From Flavobacterium sp. (GTDB lineage: Bacteria; Bacteroidota; Bacteroidia; Flavobacteriales; Flavobacteriaceae), in contig JALRGT010000001.1 in assembly GCA_023259675.1 (NCBI GenBank), forward strand, positions 62,001-126,000: a stretch of 64,000 nucleotides of DNA. The letters run 5' to 3'. This document shows, one piece after another, positions 1-9,597 of this stretch; position 1 is the first letter of the stretch; every line of letters begins with the position of its first letter. The translations under genes were made by a program, and so were the position numbers. Below the pieces are notes generated by a model. That model saw only the letters and a list, made by a program, of their open reading frames with translations, ran no database searches and was not told the DNA's origin.

Positions 1-1325
1 GGAACCAGTTTACTTACATAAGATAATCCAACAGGAGAAATACATAATTCCCCTAGTGTATGCAATAAATAGGCTGCAATTAACCAAAACATACTTACTC
101 TTACCACAGAATCGGTATTGATTCCAATACTGCCATACGCTAAAAAACCAAATCCCAATCCTAACAAAGCAAGCCCTAAACCAAATTTCATAGGTCCCGA
201 GATATTATATTTACTTTCCCACCATTTGGAGAAAAAAGGCGCAAAAACGACAATAAACAAAGAGTTTAGAATCCCAAACCAAGTAGCCGGAACTTCCGTT
301 TCTGTTGCATAATACTCTCTTCCTACTTTCCAAAGGACTATTCCCCAAATTATGATAAAACTTAGAGATAAAATCAGATTTCCAGCGGTAAATTCCTTTA
401 TTGTTTTCGAAAAAAGTTTTAATAATACATAGGTAATTATCAATAAAGGTCCAATGGTCAAGACCGCATCCGTAATTTTAAAAATAGAAGCACTACTCCC
501 AAACAATTCCCTTTGTGTAAATTTTTCCGCAAAAATTGTCATCGAACCACCGGCCTGTTCAAAGGCTGCCCAAAAGAAAATGGTAAACACCGAAAAAATT
601 AATACCGCTATAATTCGATCGCGAATAATATAGCCAGGAACATTCTCTTTTGATGCTTTATCTTTTGATGCTTGTTTAGAAGCTGCCGTTGGTTTTAAAC
701 CAATAGTTCCAAAGATATTTTGTGTGTAATAAAACTGTAACATTCCGAAAAACATAAAAATCCCTGCTAATCCGAAGCCCCAACTCCAAGAGATTTTTTC
801 TCCAATATACCCACAAAGCATAATTCCTAAAAAAGCACCCGCATTAACGCCCATATAAAATAAAGAATAAGCTCCGTCTTTTTTTTCTGGATGACTTTCA
901 TAGGCATTAGAAATTATTGAAGTCATATTAGGCTTAAACAATCCATTCCCCACAATAAGACAACCTATCCCAACATATAGAAAAAAAGGGGTCTCAACAG
1001 CCATTGCAGCATGACCACAAGTCATAATTATAGCTCCCAAAATTACAGCCCAACGATATCCTAAATAACGGTCGGCAATAAAACCTCCAATTACCGGCGT
1101 AAAATAGACAGTCATGGTATAAGATCCATACAAACCCATTGCTTCTTCGACACTCCAGGCCCAGCCTCCCTTAGCAATTGAACTGGTCAAAAACAATACT
1201 AATAGCGCTCTCATTCCATAATACGAAAAACGCTCCCACATTTCAGTAAAAAAAAGGACAAATAATCCGGCAGGATGCCCTAAAACCGTGTCTTTAAAAA
1301 ATGGATCAACAGTATCTTTATTCAT
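1..1325 (-). CDS. POT/PTR2 family peptide transporter, 3' end cut by window edge
   Basis: This is a proton-coupled di/tripeptide importer of the inner membrane (POT/PTR2 branch of the MFS). The frame is open from the ATG at 1325 to base 1, at least 441 codons, so the C-terminus lies outside the window. The N-terminus carries the family signature ExxERFxYY (EMWERFSYYGMRA), followed by regular hydrophobic segments, and the last readable part has the HTLGELCISPVGLSYVSKL helix that also occurs in its neighbour. Only 12 bases separate it from the stop-side of a second POT gene upstream, and the two are clearly paralogues in tandem. With the peptidase gene before them they form a minus-strand peptide-use operon. 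The family call is secure; the substrate range is not visible. Confidence 0.93.
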   Translation of the reverse strand, partial: MNKDTVDPFFKDTVLGHPAGLFVLFFTEMWERFSYYGMRALLVLFLTSSIAKGGWAWSVEEAMGLYGSYTMTVYFTPVIGGFIADRYLGYRWAVILGAIIMTCGHAAMAVETPFFLYVGIGCLIVGNGLFKPNMTSIISNAYESHPEKKDGAYSLFYMGVNAGAFLGIMLCGYIGEKISWSWGFGLAGIFMFFGMLQFYYTQNIFGTIGLKPTAASKQASKDKASKENVPGYIIRDRIIAVLIFSVFTIFFWAAFEQAGGSMTIFAEKFTQRELFGSSASIFKITDAVLTIGPLLIITYVLLKLFSKTIKEFTAGNLILSLSFIIIWGIVLWKVGREYYATETEVPATWFGILNSLFIVVFAPFFSKWWESKYNISGPMKFGLGLALLGLGFGFLAYGSIGINTDSVVRVSMFWLIAAYLLHTLGELCISPVGLSYVSKLV

Positions 1326-1337
1326 TATAAAATTAAT

Positions 1338-2708
1338 TTAGTTTGAAACTTCAAATTCGTTGTCTTCGGCTCCATGTGTTAACACTTTCAATTTTTTTAG
1401 AAAGACAATAATTAACAATCCGAAAAGCATACAAAAAATAGCAATTCCTGTAAAAATAGTATATTCTCCCAATTCAGATGCAGACTCTCCTAAAATACCT
1501 GCCAATTTATTTCCAAAACCAGTCATGGCGAAATAAATCCCCATCATTATTGAGCTGTATTTTGCCGGTGATAACTTGGTGATAAAAGACAATGAAACCG
1601 GAGAAGAGCAAAGTTCGCCAATAGTATGAAACAAATAGGCCAGTACCAACCAATACATTGCAGAAGACCCTTCGGTATCAAATTGTGCTGCAGCAGCAGT
1701 CATGAATAAAAACCCAAAACCCATAATCATCGTTCCTATTGCCATTTTAAACAAGGAAGAAGCTTCTTTATTCTTCAATTTCCTCTTCGCCCATATTGAT
1801 GCAACCCCAGTTCCCAAAATGATTATAAAGAAGGCATTCAAGGATTGAAACCAAGAAGCCGGCACCGTATTTCCAATTAAAGGCAATGAAAAGGACAACA
1901 CTCTATCTGTCTTTTCAGAAGTATAAATATTCATTAAACCACCCGCTTGCTCAAAAGCTCCCCAAAAAACGATTACAATCAAAAAAGACAATAATAAAAC
2001 TATAATTCTGTCTTTTTCAATCTTAGTTAAAGAACTATTCTGCAATTTTTTACCTTCAACAGTTTTAGAATCACCAATAAAATTACCTACATGAGTTAGA
2101 TATTTCTGCCCGTAGAAATAAACCGATTGCCCCATTAACATCCCAATTCCCGCCAATCCAAAACCATAGTGCCAGCCAATTTTTTCTCCTACATATCCCA
2201 CTACCAAACTGGCCAAAAACGCTCCTAAATTAATTCCGATATAAAAAATGGTAAATGCTTTATCTCTTCTAATATCCCCTTGTTTATAAAGACCTCCAAC
2301 CATCGTTGAAATATTGGGTTTCAACAAACCAACTCCAACAATTATAAGCCCCAGTCCGGTATAAAAAGCCCATAACTCAGTTACTGCCAATATACCATGT
2401 CCCGCGACCAATATTAACCCACCCAACATTACTGATTTTTTTTGCCCCAAAACTTTGTCGGCTATAATTCCCCCTGGAATGGAAGCTACATAAACCAACA
2501 TGGTATACCATCCGTATAGAGATAAAGCTTCCGCCTGAGACCAACCCATACCTGAGTTTACATCGGTAGTTTTCCCAACTAAATACAGAACCAAAATTGC
2601 TCTCATTCCGTAATACGAAAAACGTTCCCACATTTCTGTAAAAAACAACACATACAATCCTATTGGATGTCCAAAAAATTCTTTTTGCTTCACTGTTATA
2701 TCACTCAT
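1338..2708 (-). CDS. POT/PTR2 family peptide transporter
   Basis: This 456-residue membrane protein is a proton-dependent oligopeptide transporter. The signature ExxERFxYY is at residues 25-33 (E25, E28, R29, F30, Y32, Y33), and about 12 hydrophobic helices follow. The motif HTIGELCSSPVSLSFITKLSP near residue 365 is the conserved helix-10 region of POT proteins. The gene starts one base after the stop of the DPP-IV-like peptidase and ends 12 bases before a second POT gene. The order suggests that dipeptides cut in the periplasm are taken up by these two carriers. A tandem pair may reflect different peptide preferences; this is inference. Confidence 0.95.
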   Translation of the reverse strand: MSDITVKQKEFFGHPIGLYVLFFTEMWERFSYYGMRAILVLYLVGKTTDVNSGMGWSQAEALSLYGWYTMLVYVASIPGGIIADKVLGQKKSVMLGGLILVAGHGILAVTELWAFYTGLGLIIVGVGLLKPNISTMVGGLYKQGDIRRDKAFTIFYIGINLGAFLASLVVGYVGEKIGWHYGFGLAGIGMLMGQSVYFYGQKYLTHVGNFIGDSKTVEGKKLQNSSLTKIEKDRIIVLLLSFLIVIVFWGAFEQAGGLMNIYTSEKTDRVLSFSLPLIGNTVPASWFQSLNAFFIIILGTGVASIWAKRKLKNKEASSLFKMAIGTMIMGFGFLFMTAAAAQFDTEGSSAMYWLVLAYLFHTIGELCSSPVSLSFITKLSPAKYSSIMMGIYFAMTGFGNKLAGILGESASELGEYTIFTGIAIFCMLFGLLIIVFLKKLKVLTHGAEDNEFEVSN

Positions 2709-2709
2709 A

Positions 2710-4884
2710 CTATAAATTTTCTTGAATAAAATTAGTCATTTTATTATACAAATGAATTCGTGTCATCCCGCCATAAATCCCATGATTGTTATCGGGATAA
2801 ATTTGGGCATCAAATTGTTTGTTTGCCTGAATTAAAGCTTCCATCATTTGCATCGAATTTTGTACATGCACATTATCATCCCCACTGCCGTGAATCAATA
2901 AAAATTTACCCTTCAATTGATTTACAAAATGAATGGGTGAATTATCATCATATCCCGTGGGATTTTCTTGCGGGGTCTGCATATACCTTTCCGTATAAAT
3001 ACTATCATAAAAACGCCAATTGGTTACTGGAGCAACGGCAATTGCCATTTTAAAAATATCATTTCCTTTTAAAATACAGTTAGAAGCCATAAAACCACCG
3101 TAAGACCAGCCAAATATTCCAATCCTATTTTTATCCACAAAGGAATAATTCCCGATTATTTTTGCAGCCTCAATTTGGTCTTCAACTTCGTATTTGCCTA
3201 ATTGTTTTTGGGTTACTTTTTTAAATTCAGTCCCCTTAAATCCAGTACCCCGACCATCGACACAAGCAATAATATAACCTTTCTGGACTAACATCATAAA
3301 CCAATAATCATTATAGGAGTTCCAATTATTTTTTACTTCCTGTGAACCCGGTCCCGAATATTGATACATCAAAACGGGATATTTTTTGGACGGATCAAAA
3401 TCTTTGGGCTTAATCATCCAAGCATTCAATTCATTACCCTGAGCTGTTTTTAAAACAAAAAATTCTTTCGCTGGCAAGTCAAACGATTTTAATTTTGAAG
3501 TCAATGTTCCATTATTTTCTATAGTCTGAATAGGCTTTCCAGTTTTGGACTCATTTAACGTATATTTTTTAGGCTGACTGGCACTCGAAAATGTATTGAT
3601 GAAATATTGAAAATTAGGACTAAATATGGCCTCATTTGTTCCTTTTTCTTGAGACAAAATCCTTTTCTTTTTTCCATCTAAAGCAATACTATAAACCGAT
3701 CTGTTTATCGATCCATTTTCCGTTGATTGGTAAAAAACGGTATTGGTCTTTTCATCAAAACCATAATAAGAAGTAACTTCCCAGTTTCCTCTGGTGACTT
3801 GATTTTTTAACCTCCCGGTTTTATCGTATAAATAAATATGATTAAATCCGTCTTTTTCACTAGTCCAAATAAAACTGTTGTCCTTTAGAAAAGTAAGATT
3901 ATCGGTATCCATAAAATCAATGTAGGCTTTATCTTTTTCGTTTAAAACTACCTTTGAAATTCCGGTTGCACTATCCACAAACAACAAATCCATATTATCC
4001 TGATGACGATTCAACACTTTTGCAGATAAAACATTGGCATCATTGGTCCATTCTATCCTTGGAATATAAAAATCATTGTAGTTTGAAAGATTTACATCTT
4101 GGGTTGCATTAGAGCTGACATCATAAATATGCAATGAAACTAGAGAATTTTTCTCTCCCGCCTTTGGATATTTGAATGTCTCGATGGTAGGATACAATTC
4201 TTTACCAAAAATAGACATCGAAAACTCTGGCACTTCACTTTCATCAAAACGGATATAGGCTATTTTTTTACTGTCTTTACTCCAATCAAAAGCTTTGACA
4301 AAAGAAAATTCTTCTTCATAAACCCAGTCCGTTATCCCATTAATAACGGCATTTTTCTTTCCGTCGATGGTAATTTGGGTTATCCCTTTTGTGGCAATAT
4401 CGTAAACATACAAGTTGTTTTCTTTGGCGTAAGCAATCATTTTACCATCAGGTGAAAAAGTAGGCTCCTGAACCGGAAAATCGAATAATTTGGTTAACTG
4501 TTTGGTTGTGGTGTCGAATAAATAATAATCGGCAACAAAAGAATGACGGTAAATCTGTTTGGAATTGCAAGCCAAGAGGATTTGTTTTTCGGCAGCGTCA
4601 AAGGAATAGCTGTCAATCATCGGCAAATTACTTTGCTCTTTGGTATTAATAAAAGTGGATACTTTTTTAAGTGTAGCGAAATCATACAAATCAATTTGCA
4701 TGCTTCGTGAATCATAATCAAAATTCAAAACGGTATATTGATTGGTGTTTTTTAGGGACTGCAATTCAAACATTTCCTTCTCCCTAAAGACACCACTATA
4801 AATAGCTTCAACAGAAACTTTTTGTTGTCCTGCAACAGTAAAAACTAAAAAAAGAAACAAGACCGAAAATGTTTTAGTATACAT
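2710..4884 (-). CDS. S9B prolyl oligopeptidase family, dipeptidyl peptidase IV-like
   Basis: This is a secreted or periplasmic serine peptidase that removes N-terminal dipeptides, usually after proline or alanine. It is 724 aa from the ATG at 4884, which puts a clean signal peptide at residues 1-20 (hydrophobic run ending VAGQQ). An in-frame ATG 51 bases upstream would add a polar, lysine-rich extension before it. An eight-bladed propeller fills the first two thirds and contains the substrate-amine glutamates in DWVYEEEF. The alpha/beta-hydrolase domain shows GWSYGG (Ser about 594), GSGDDNVH (Asp about 669) and NNHGIYGG (His about 701), the complete triad in DPP-IV order. It abuts two peptide transporters, which fits a peptide scavenging operon. 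Confidence 0.93.
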   Translation of the reverse strand: MYTKTFSVLFLFLVFTVAGQQKVSVEAIYSGVFREKEMFELQSLKNTNQYTVLNFDYDSRSMQIDLYDFATLKKVSTFINTKEQSNLPMIDSYSFDAAEKQILLACNSKQIYRHSFVADYYLFDTTTKQLTKLFDFPVQEPTFSPDGKMIAYAKENNLYVYDIATKGITQITIDGKKNAVINGITDWVYEEEFSFVKAFDWSKDSKKIAYIRFDESEVPEFSMSIFGKELYPTIETFKYPKAGEKNSLVSLHIYDVSSNATQDVNLSNYNDFYIPRIEWTNDANVLSAKVLNRHQDNMDLLFVDSATGISKVVLNEKDKAYIDFMDTDNLTFLKDNSFIWTSEKDGFNHIYLYDKTGRLKNQVTRGNWEVTSYYGFDEKTNTVFYQSTENGSINRSVYSIALDGKKKRILSQEKGTNEAIFSPNFQYFINTFSSASQPKKYTLNESKTGKPIQTIENNGTLTSKLKSFDLPAKEFFVLKTAQGNELNAWMIKPKDFDPSKKYPVLMYQYSGPGSQEVKNNWNSYNDYWFMMLVQKGYIIACVDGRGTGFKGTEFKKVTQKQLGKYEVEDQIEAAKIIGNYSFVDKNRIGIFGWSYGGFMASNCILKGNDIFKMAIAVAPVTNWRFYDSIYTERYMQTPQENPTGYDDNSPIHFVNQLKGKFLLIHGSGDDNVHVQNSMQMMEALIQANKQFDAQIYPDNNHGIYGGMTRIHLYNKMTNFIQENL

Positions 4885-5029
4885 GTATTTGTTTTTAAAA
4901 GTAAAAATGCCAATTTTAGTGAATATTTCACACACAAAACCTATTTATGCTGTTAAAAATAAACTAAAAATTATGACACAACACTTTTTACTGTTATTAA
5001 TTTAATGGCAATTAAAAAGTCTAAAAATG

Positions 5030-5037
5030 TATCTTTG
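5030..5037 (+). promoter_or_regulatory. -7 element (TATCTTTG) for the HMG-CoA reductase gene
   Basis: TATCTTTG matches the Bacteroidota sigma consensus TAnnTTTG; no good TTG box lies 17-19 bases upstream. Transcription would start near 5041, after an upstream in-frame ATG at 5027, which is why the ATG at 5066 is chosen as the start of the coding region. Confidence 0.55.
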
Positions 5038-5065
5038 CCGTAAATTACACCAAAAGCTGTTACAA

Positions 5066-6382
5066 ATGAATAAACCTGTTGTTGGATTTTCTAAATTATC
5101 TAAACTAGAAAAAATAGACTGGATTGCCGAAGCGTATTTCTCCGCTCCGGAAGAAGCCAAATCACTATTGAAAAACTACTGGAATTCTGACGAAAAAATA
5201 CAGAAACTCCACGACGAATTTATAGAAAATACAATTACCAATTTTTACATTCCACTAGGCATAGCGCCCAACTTTCTTATTAATGGAAAATACAAAACCA
5301 TTCCAATGGCCATTGAAGAAAGCTCTGTTGTGGCAGCGGCTTCAAAAGCGGCCAAATATTGGGCTACACGAGGCGGATTCAAAGCAACCGTAATAAACAC
5401 CGAAAAAATTGGCCAGGTTCATTTTATTTTCAAAGGAGATATTTCTAAACTAGAATTGTTTTTTGTACAAACCAAATCCAAATTTTTCTCAGACACGGAG
5501 CATATCACCAAGAACATGCGAAATCGTGGTGGCGGCATTTTAGATATTTTATTGAAAGACAAAACCGATTTAATACCTAATTATTTTCAACTCCATGCCA
5601 CTTTTGACACAAAAGACAGCATGGGAGCCAATTTTATTAACTCTTGTTTAGAACTTTTTGCCAAAAACTTAAAAGAAGAAGCACAATCTTATGAGTCATT
5701 TTCTGAAGAAGAAAAAGACATTCAGGTGATTATGAGTATACTTTCTAACTATGTCCCAAATTGCACTGTTAGAGCCGAGGTTTCTTGTCCAGTTGAAGAA
5801 CTAACAGAAAAGCACATCGAAAACCCTCAAGATTTTGCAGAACGTTTTGTCCAAGCTGTTCAAATTGCCGAAGTAGAACCTTTTCGTGCAGTAACCCACA
5901 ACAAGGGAATCATGAACGGAATTGATGCAGTAGTTTTGGCTACCGGAAATGATTTTAGGGCAGTTGAAGCCGGAATTCATGCTTATGCGGCAAAATCCGG
6001 TTCTTATTCTAGTTTGTCTCATGCCAAAATAGAAAATGGTATTTTTTCTTTCTGGCTGGAAGTTCCATTAGCATTGGGAACTGTGGGTGGTCTAACTTCA
6101 CTACATCCCATGGTAAAACTAGCTTTGCAAATACTTGAGAATCCTTCTGCGGAAGAATTAATGCAAATAGCGGCAGTTGCCGGTTTAGCCCAAAACTTTG
6201 CGGCATTGCGCTCCCTAACAACCACAGGAATTCAAGATGGTCACATGAAAATGCATTTAAATAATATTTTAAATCAGTTTGAGACCAATGAAGAAGATCG
6301 TGTTGTAATACGAAAACATTTTAAACACCATGTAATTTCCCATAGTGCCGTGGTTGATTTTATTGAAAATTTAAGAAAATAG
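5066..6382 (+). CDS. mvaA: Hydroxymethylglutaryl-CoA reductase, class II-like
   Basis: This enzyme reduces HMG-CoA to mevalonate, the committed step of the mevalonate route to isoprenoids, in the cytoplasm. It is 438 aa, the usual size of the soluble bacterial class. The substrate loop ENTITNFYIPLGIAPNFLING leads to MAIEESSVVAAAS, where the glutamate pair at 84-85 holds the catalytic Glu. Further motifs are DSMGANFIN, HNKGIMNGIDAV (catalytic Lys), TGNDFRAVEAG (catalytic Asp) and QDGHMKMH (catalytic His). The upstream ATG at 5027 overlaps the promoter and was rejected. A GHMP kinase starts 14 bases downstream, so the two probably share a transcript. The remaining pathway genes are 20 kb away. 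Confidence 0.95.
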   Translation: MNKPVVGFSKLSKLEKIDWIAEAYFSAPEEAKSLLKNYWNSDEKIQKLHDEFIENTITNFYIPLGIAPNFLINGKYKTIPMAIEESSVVAAASKAAKYWATRGGFKATVINTEKIGQVHFIFKGDISKLELFFVQTKSKFFSDTEHITKNMRNRGGGILDILLKDKTDLIPNYFQLHATFDTKDSMGANFINSCLELFAKNLKEEAQSYESFSEEEKDIQVIMSILSNYVPNCTVRAEVSCPVEELTEKHIENPQDFAERFVQAVQIAEVEPFRAVTHNKGIMNGIDAVVLATGNDFRAVEAGIHAYAAKSGSYSSLSHAKIENGIFSFWLEVPLALGTVGGLTSLHPMVKLALQILENPSAEELMQIAAVAGLAQNFAALRSLTTTGIQDGHMKMHLNNILNQFETNEEDRVVIRKHFKHHVISHSAVVDFIENLRK

Positions 6383-6396
6383 CGATTCCCTTTTAG

Positions 6397-7314
6397 ATGA
6401 AGAAAACTTTTTACAGCAACGGTAAACTTTTAATCACGGGAGAATATCTGGTTTTGGATGGAGCCACTGCATTGGCTTTACCCACAAAATTTGGACAGAA
6501 TTTAAGTATCGAAGAAACCGAAGAAAAAGAAATTCATTGGAAAAGTTATGATGCCGATGGAACGATTTGGTTTGAAGACGTGATTTTATTTTCTGAAATA
6601 ACAGCGATCACTTTACCTGAAACCGAATCAGTAAAAACTACCCTTATAAAAATTCTACAGGAAGCTTTTAAATTAAATCCGCATTATACTGATATTCAAA
6701 ATGGCTATCGTATCACCACTCAACTGAGTTTTCCCAGAAAATGGGGATTGGGCACTTCCTCTACCTTGATAAACAATATTGCGCAATGGCTAGAAATTGA
6801 TGCATTTGAATTGCTAAACAACAGTTTTGGAGGAAGCGGATATGACATTGCCTGTGCACAAAACGACACTCCAATTTTATATCACTTAGAAAACGGAAAA
6901 CCAATTGTAAAACCAATAATCTTTAATCCGAGCTTTAAAGAACAGTTGTATTTTGTGTATCTTAATCAAAAACAAAGCAGTAAAATAGCCATAGCCAATT
7001 ACCGAAAAAACAATACCGCCAATTTAGATAAGAATATCACCCAAATAAATGCGTTGACCGATGAAATCCTGAATGCAAAAACACTTCAAGAATTTAAATA
7101 TTCAATAGCAAAACACGAAACCGTAATGAGTCATATACTGGAACTAAGTACTGTAAAAGAAGCTTTGTTTCCGGATTTTAAAGGCGAAATCAAAAGTCTG
7201 GGTGCTTGGGGTGGTGATTTTATTTTAGCGATTGGCAATGAGAATCCGACAAGTTATTTTAACGACAAAGGATACACCATTGTAATTCCATATGAAGAGA
7301 TGATTCTGAAATAA
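6397..7314 (+). CDS. GYDIA-type GHMP kinase, probable mevalonate-pathway kinase
   Basis: This is a 305-residue GHMP-fold small-molecule kinase. The N-terminus has the strand ITGEYLVLDGATALALP typical of mevalonate and phosphomevalonate kinases. The phosphate loop is PRKWGLGTSSTLI (about residues 113-125), and GGSGYDIACA gives the subfamily its name. A C-terminal glycine turn (LGAWGGDFILA) corresponds to GHMP motif 3. It follows HMG-CoA reductase by 14 bases, and a separate mevalonate kinase is present at 26.9 kb. I therefore infer that this one is the phosphomevalonate kinase, although the sequence alone does not settle which phosphorylation it performs. A strong two-way terminator follows. 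Confidence 0.85.
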   Translation: MKKTFYSNGKLLITGEYLVLDGATALALPTKFGQNLSIEETEEKEIHWKSYDADGTIWFEDVILFSEITAITLPETESVKTTLIKILQEAFKLNPHYTDIQNGYRITTQLSFPRKWGLGTSSTLINNIAQWLEIDAFELLNNSFGGSGYDIACAQNDTPILYHLENGKPIVKPIIFNPSFKEQLYFVYLNQKQSSKIAIANYRKNNTANLDKNITQINALTDEILNAKTLQEFKYSIAKHETVMSHILELSTVKEALFPDFKGEIKSLGAWGGDFILAIGNENPTSYFNDKGYTIVIPYEEMILK

Positions 7315-7338
7315 ATTACTACGAAAATAAAGCAATCA

Positions 7339-7374
7339 AAAAGCCGGTACTACAATTTAGTACCGGCTTTTTTT
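7339..7374. terminator. Bidirectional intrinsic terminator
   Basis: GCCGGTACT (7343-7351) pairs with AGTACCGGC (7359-7367) around a 7-base loop, with an A-run before and a T-run after. It separates two convergent genes and can serve both strands. Confidence 0.9.
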
Positions 7375-7393
7375 ATGAAATTGAATACTGTTA

Positions 7394-9490
7394 TTAGTAA
7401 TTAAATTGTTTTCTGTTGTCTTCAATTTCTGCATTATCTTTAAGAGCAGGTAAAACTCTGTTTACATCTCCTGCTGATTGCGCTTTTACTTTAGTCACGT
7501 AGTCTGCATAATTTTTTACAGGCAATCCTTTTACGGTACTTATATTTTTAACTACATAAACCCCAGTATTTCCTTCGATTGGAGCCGACACTTTATTTGC
7601 TGCCAATGCGAAAGCATTACCTACAACTTTTGGTTCTTGTCCTACTCCTTCTAATACTGGATTTTCCAATGTCACTTCCGTAGCTTGTAATACTTTACTA
7701 GCGGTTGCTTTTGCAATACTTTCTAAAGATGTTCCAGTCATTTTTGCTTTTAATATTTCCGCTTTTTTCTTGTTTTTAAGAATTGGCTCAACATAAGATC
7801 TCACTTGATCAATAGAAGCCAAACCAGAATCATCGATAGCTTTTACTCTTGCAATAACGTGACCTAAATTAGCCACTTCAAAACGTTTCACTGAACCAAC
7901 CTTTGAATCTCCTTCAAAAGCCCATCTTACAATATTTCTTTGATTTCCTAACGGTCCAAAACTTTCATCCATTGCTCTTACACCAACTGGAGAAGAAACT
8001 TTAAGTCCCATTTCTTTTGCTACTGCAATAAAATCTTTATCAGCCGATTCCATTTCGAATTTAGTGGCTTGTGTAAATACTCTATCTGAAGTTGCTTCAG
8101 AAGCTTCAATTTTTTGAGCAACAGTCGCTAAACGAATTCCATCTTGTTTATCTGTGATTTTAATAATATGAAAACCGAATGGAGTTTCCACTAAACCAAC
8201 TTTACCAATAGCATTATTGAATACAAAATCATTGAATGGTTTCACCATTTGATTTGGACCAAAGAATCCTAAATCCCCTGCTTGTTGTGCCGAAGAATCA
8301 TCAGAACTAGTGAAAGCCAACATCATGAAACTATCCGGATTAGCATTTACTTGAGCCAATATATCTTCTGCTTTTGCTTTTGCTTCTTCTTTAGTTCTTT
8401 TTTCTTTTTGATTAGGAACTTGAGTACCTTCATAGCTTATCAAAATATGACTTGCTCTTGCATTTACTCCTAATTTTTTACCTAAAGACTTAGAGATACA
8501 GTAGTATTTTCCATAAACATAAGGCCCATAAACTTCACCTGGAGCCAAATTAAACAATTGATCTGCATCAACAGCCGGTAAATCTTTCTTAGCTACATAA
8601 GTAGAATCGTAAGGAATATCCGAATTTGAATTTACAAAATCAATGGCGCTTGGAGCATTTTTAAATCCAGCCAATGTATCATTTTTACCAGTCGCCTGAT
8701 TGTACACTACACTACCTGTTAACAAAGCGTTGATTCTTGATTTCACATCAGCTTCATCTTCCTTAGACGCTTTATCTTCAATCAAAACATATTCTATGGA
8801 ACGAGATTCCTCCGCTTTGAATTTCTTTTCATTTTTCTTCATGTAATCCAAGATATCAGCATCAGTTACTTTTACATCACTGTCTTTGATACTTGAATAT
8901 AAACCAGCAACATAAGCAAAATTCACTTTGTTAGATTCCATTTCATATTTCAATTTCCCTTCAGCTTCGGTAGTATAAATACCCGCTTTTACTAAAGTAT
9001 TGTAAATTTGAAATTTAGCGTTTAACTCTGCATCTATCTCTCTATCTTTCAAATATTGAGCTTGAGCTGGGTTTGATTTGAAATATTCTTTGAATTTCGC
9101 CACATCAAACATACCTGCTGCATTCAAAAACATTGGGTTTTTACCAATATTTTGATCTGATTTCAATATTTCTAAAATATATTTTTCCCCTACTCGTAGT
9201 CCTAATTTATCAAATTCGGCAGTAAGCAAAGCCAAAGTAACTTCTTGATCCCAAACTCTGTTTGCGGCAGCAGTCGAAGTAATCCCCTGACCACTTTTTT
9301 CAACATTACTTACTTTGATTCTAAAATCCTCAAATGCAATATCTTTTCCATTGATACTTCCCACATCTTTTGAAGTACTGCTAAAACTACCACTTTTGAA
9401 TAAATCTCCAATGATAAATGCAAATAAAGCCAATGCAATAACTGCAATCATTAAAGCGGAACGTTGTCTAATTTTTGATAAAACTGCCAT
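7394..9490 (-). CDS. Membrane-anchored periplasmic peptidyl-prolyl isomerase, PpiD/SurA-like
   Basis: This is a foldase for exported proteins, anchored in the inner membrane. The start at 9490 (MAVLSKIRQRSALM) gives 698 aa with one N-terminal membrane helix (about residues 12-32, ALMIAVIALALFAFIIGDL), as in PpiD; a frame extension upstream to 9532 adds only a polar tail. A SurA-like N-terminal helical domain follows. A parvulin/rotamase domain then begins near residue 345 (VNARASHILISYEG) and ends with GFHIIKITD. A second, degenerate rotamase-like stretch may lie in the C-terminal part. It is the last gene of the minus-strand envelope cluster. Confidence 0.92.
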   Translation of the reverse strand: MAVLSKIRQRSALMIAVIALALFAFIIGDLFKSGSFSSTSKDVGSINGKDIAFEDFRIKVSNVEKSGQGITSTAAANRVWDQEVTLALLTAEFDKLGLRVGEKYILEILKSDQNIGKNPMFLNAAGMFDVAKFKEYFKSNPAQAQYLKDREIDAELNAKFQIYNTLVKAGIYTTEAEGKLKYEMESNKVNFAYVAGLYSSIKDSDVKVTDADILDYMKKNEKKFKAEESRSIEYVLIEDKASKEDEADVKSRINALLTGSVVYNQATGKNDTLAGFKNAPSAIDFVNSNSDIPYDSTYVAKKDLPAVDADQLFNLAPGEVYGPYVYGKYYCISKSLGKKLGVNARASHILISYEGTQVPNQKEKRTKEEAKAKAEDILAQVNANPDSFMMLAFTSSDDSSAQQAGDLGFFGPNQMVKPFNDFVFNNAIGKVGLVETPFGFHIIKITDKQDGIRLATVAQKIEASEATSDRVFTQATKFEMESADKDFIAVAKEMGLKVSSPVGVRAMDESFGPLGNQRNIVRWAFEGDSKVGSVKRFEVANLGHVIARVKAIDDSGLASIDQVRSYVEPILKNKKKAEILKAKMTGTSLESIAKATASKVLQATEVTLENPVLEGVGQEPKVVGNAFALAANKVSAPIEGNTGVYVVKNISTVKGLPVKNYADYVTKVKAQSAGDVNRVLPALKDNAEIEDNRKQFNY

Positions 9491-9597
9491 TTTTATTGTT
9501 GTTATTTTTATATTCAGTTTGCGAAAATACAATTATCTAGTTAATATTTATAATAGTAGTGTTTTATTTTACAAAAAAAATGTTTTTATAAAAAAAA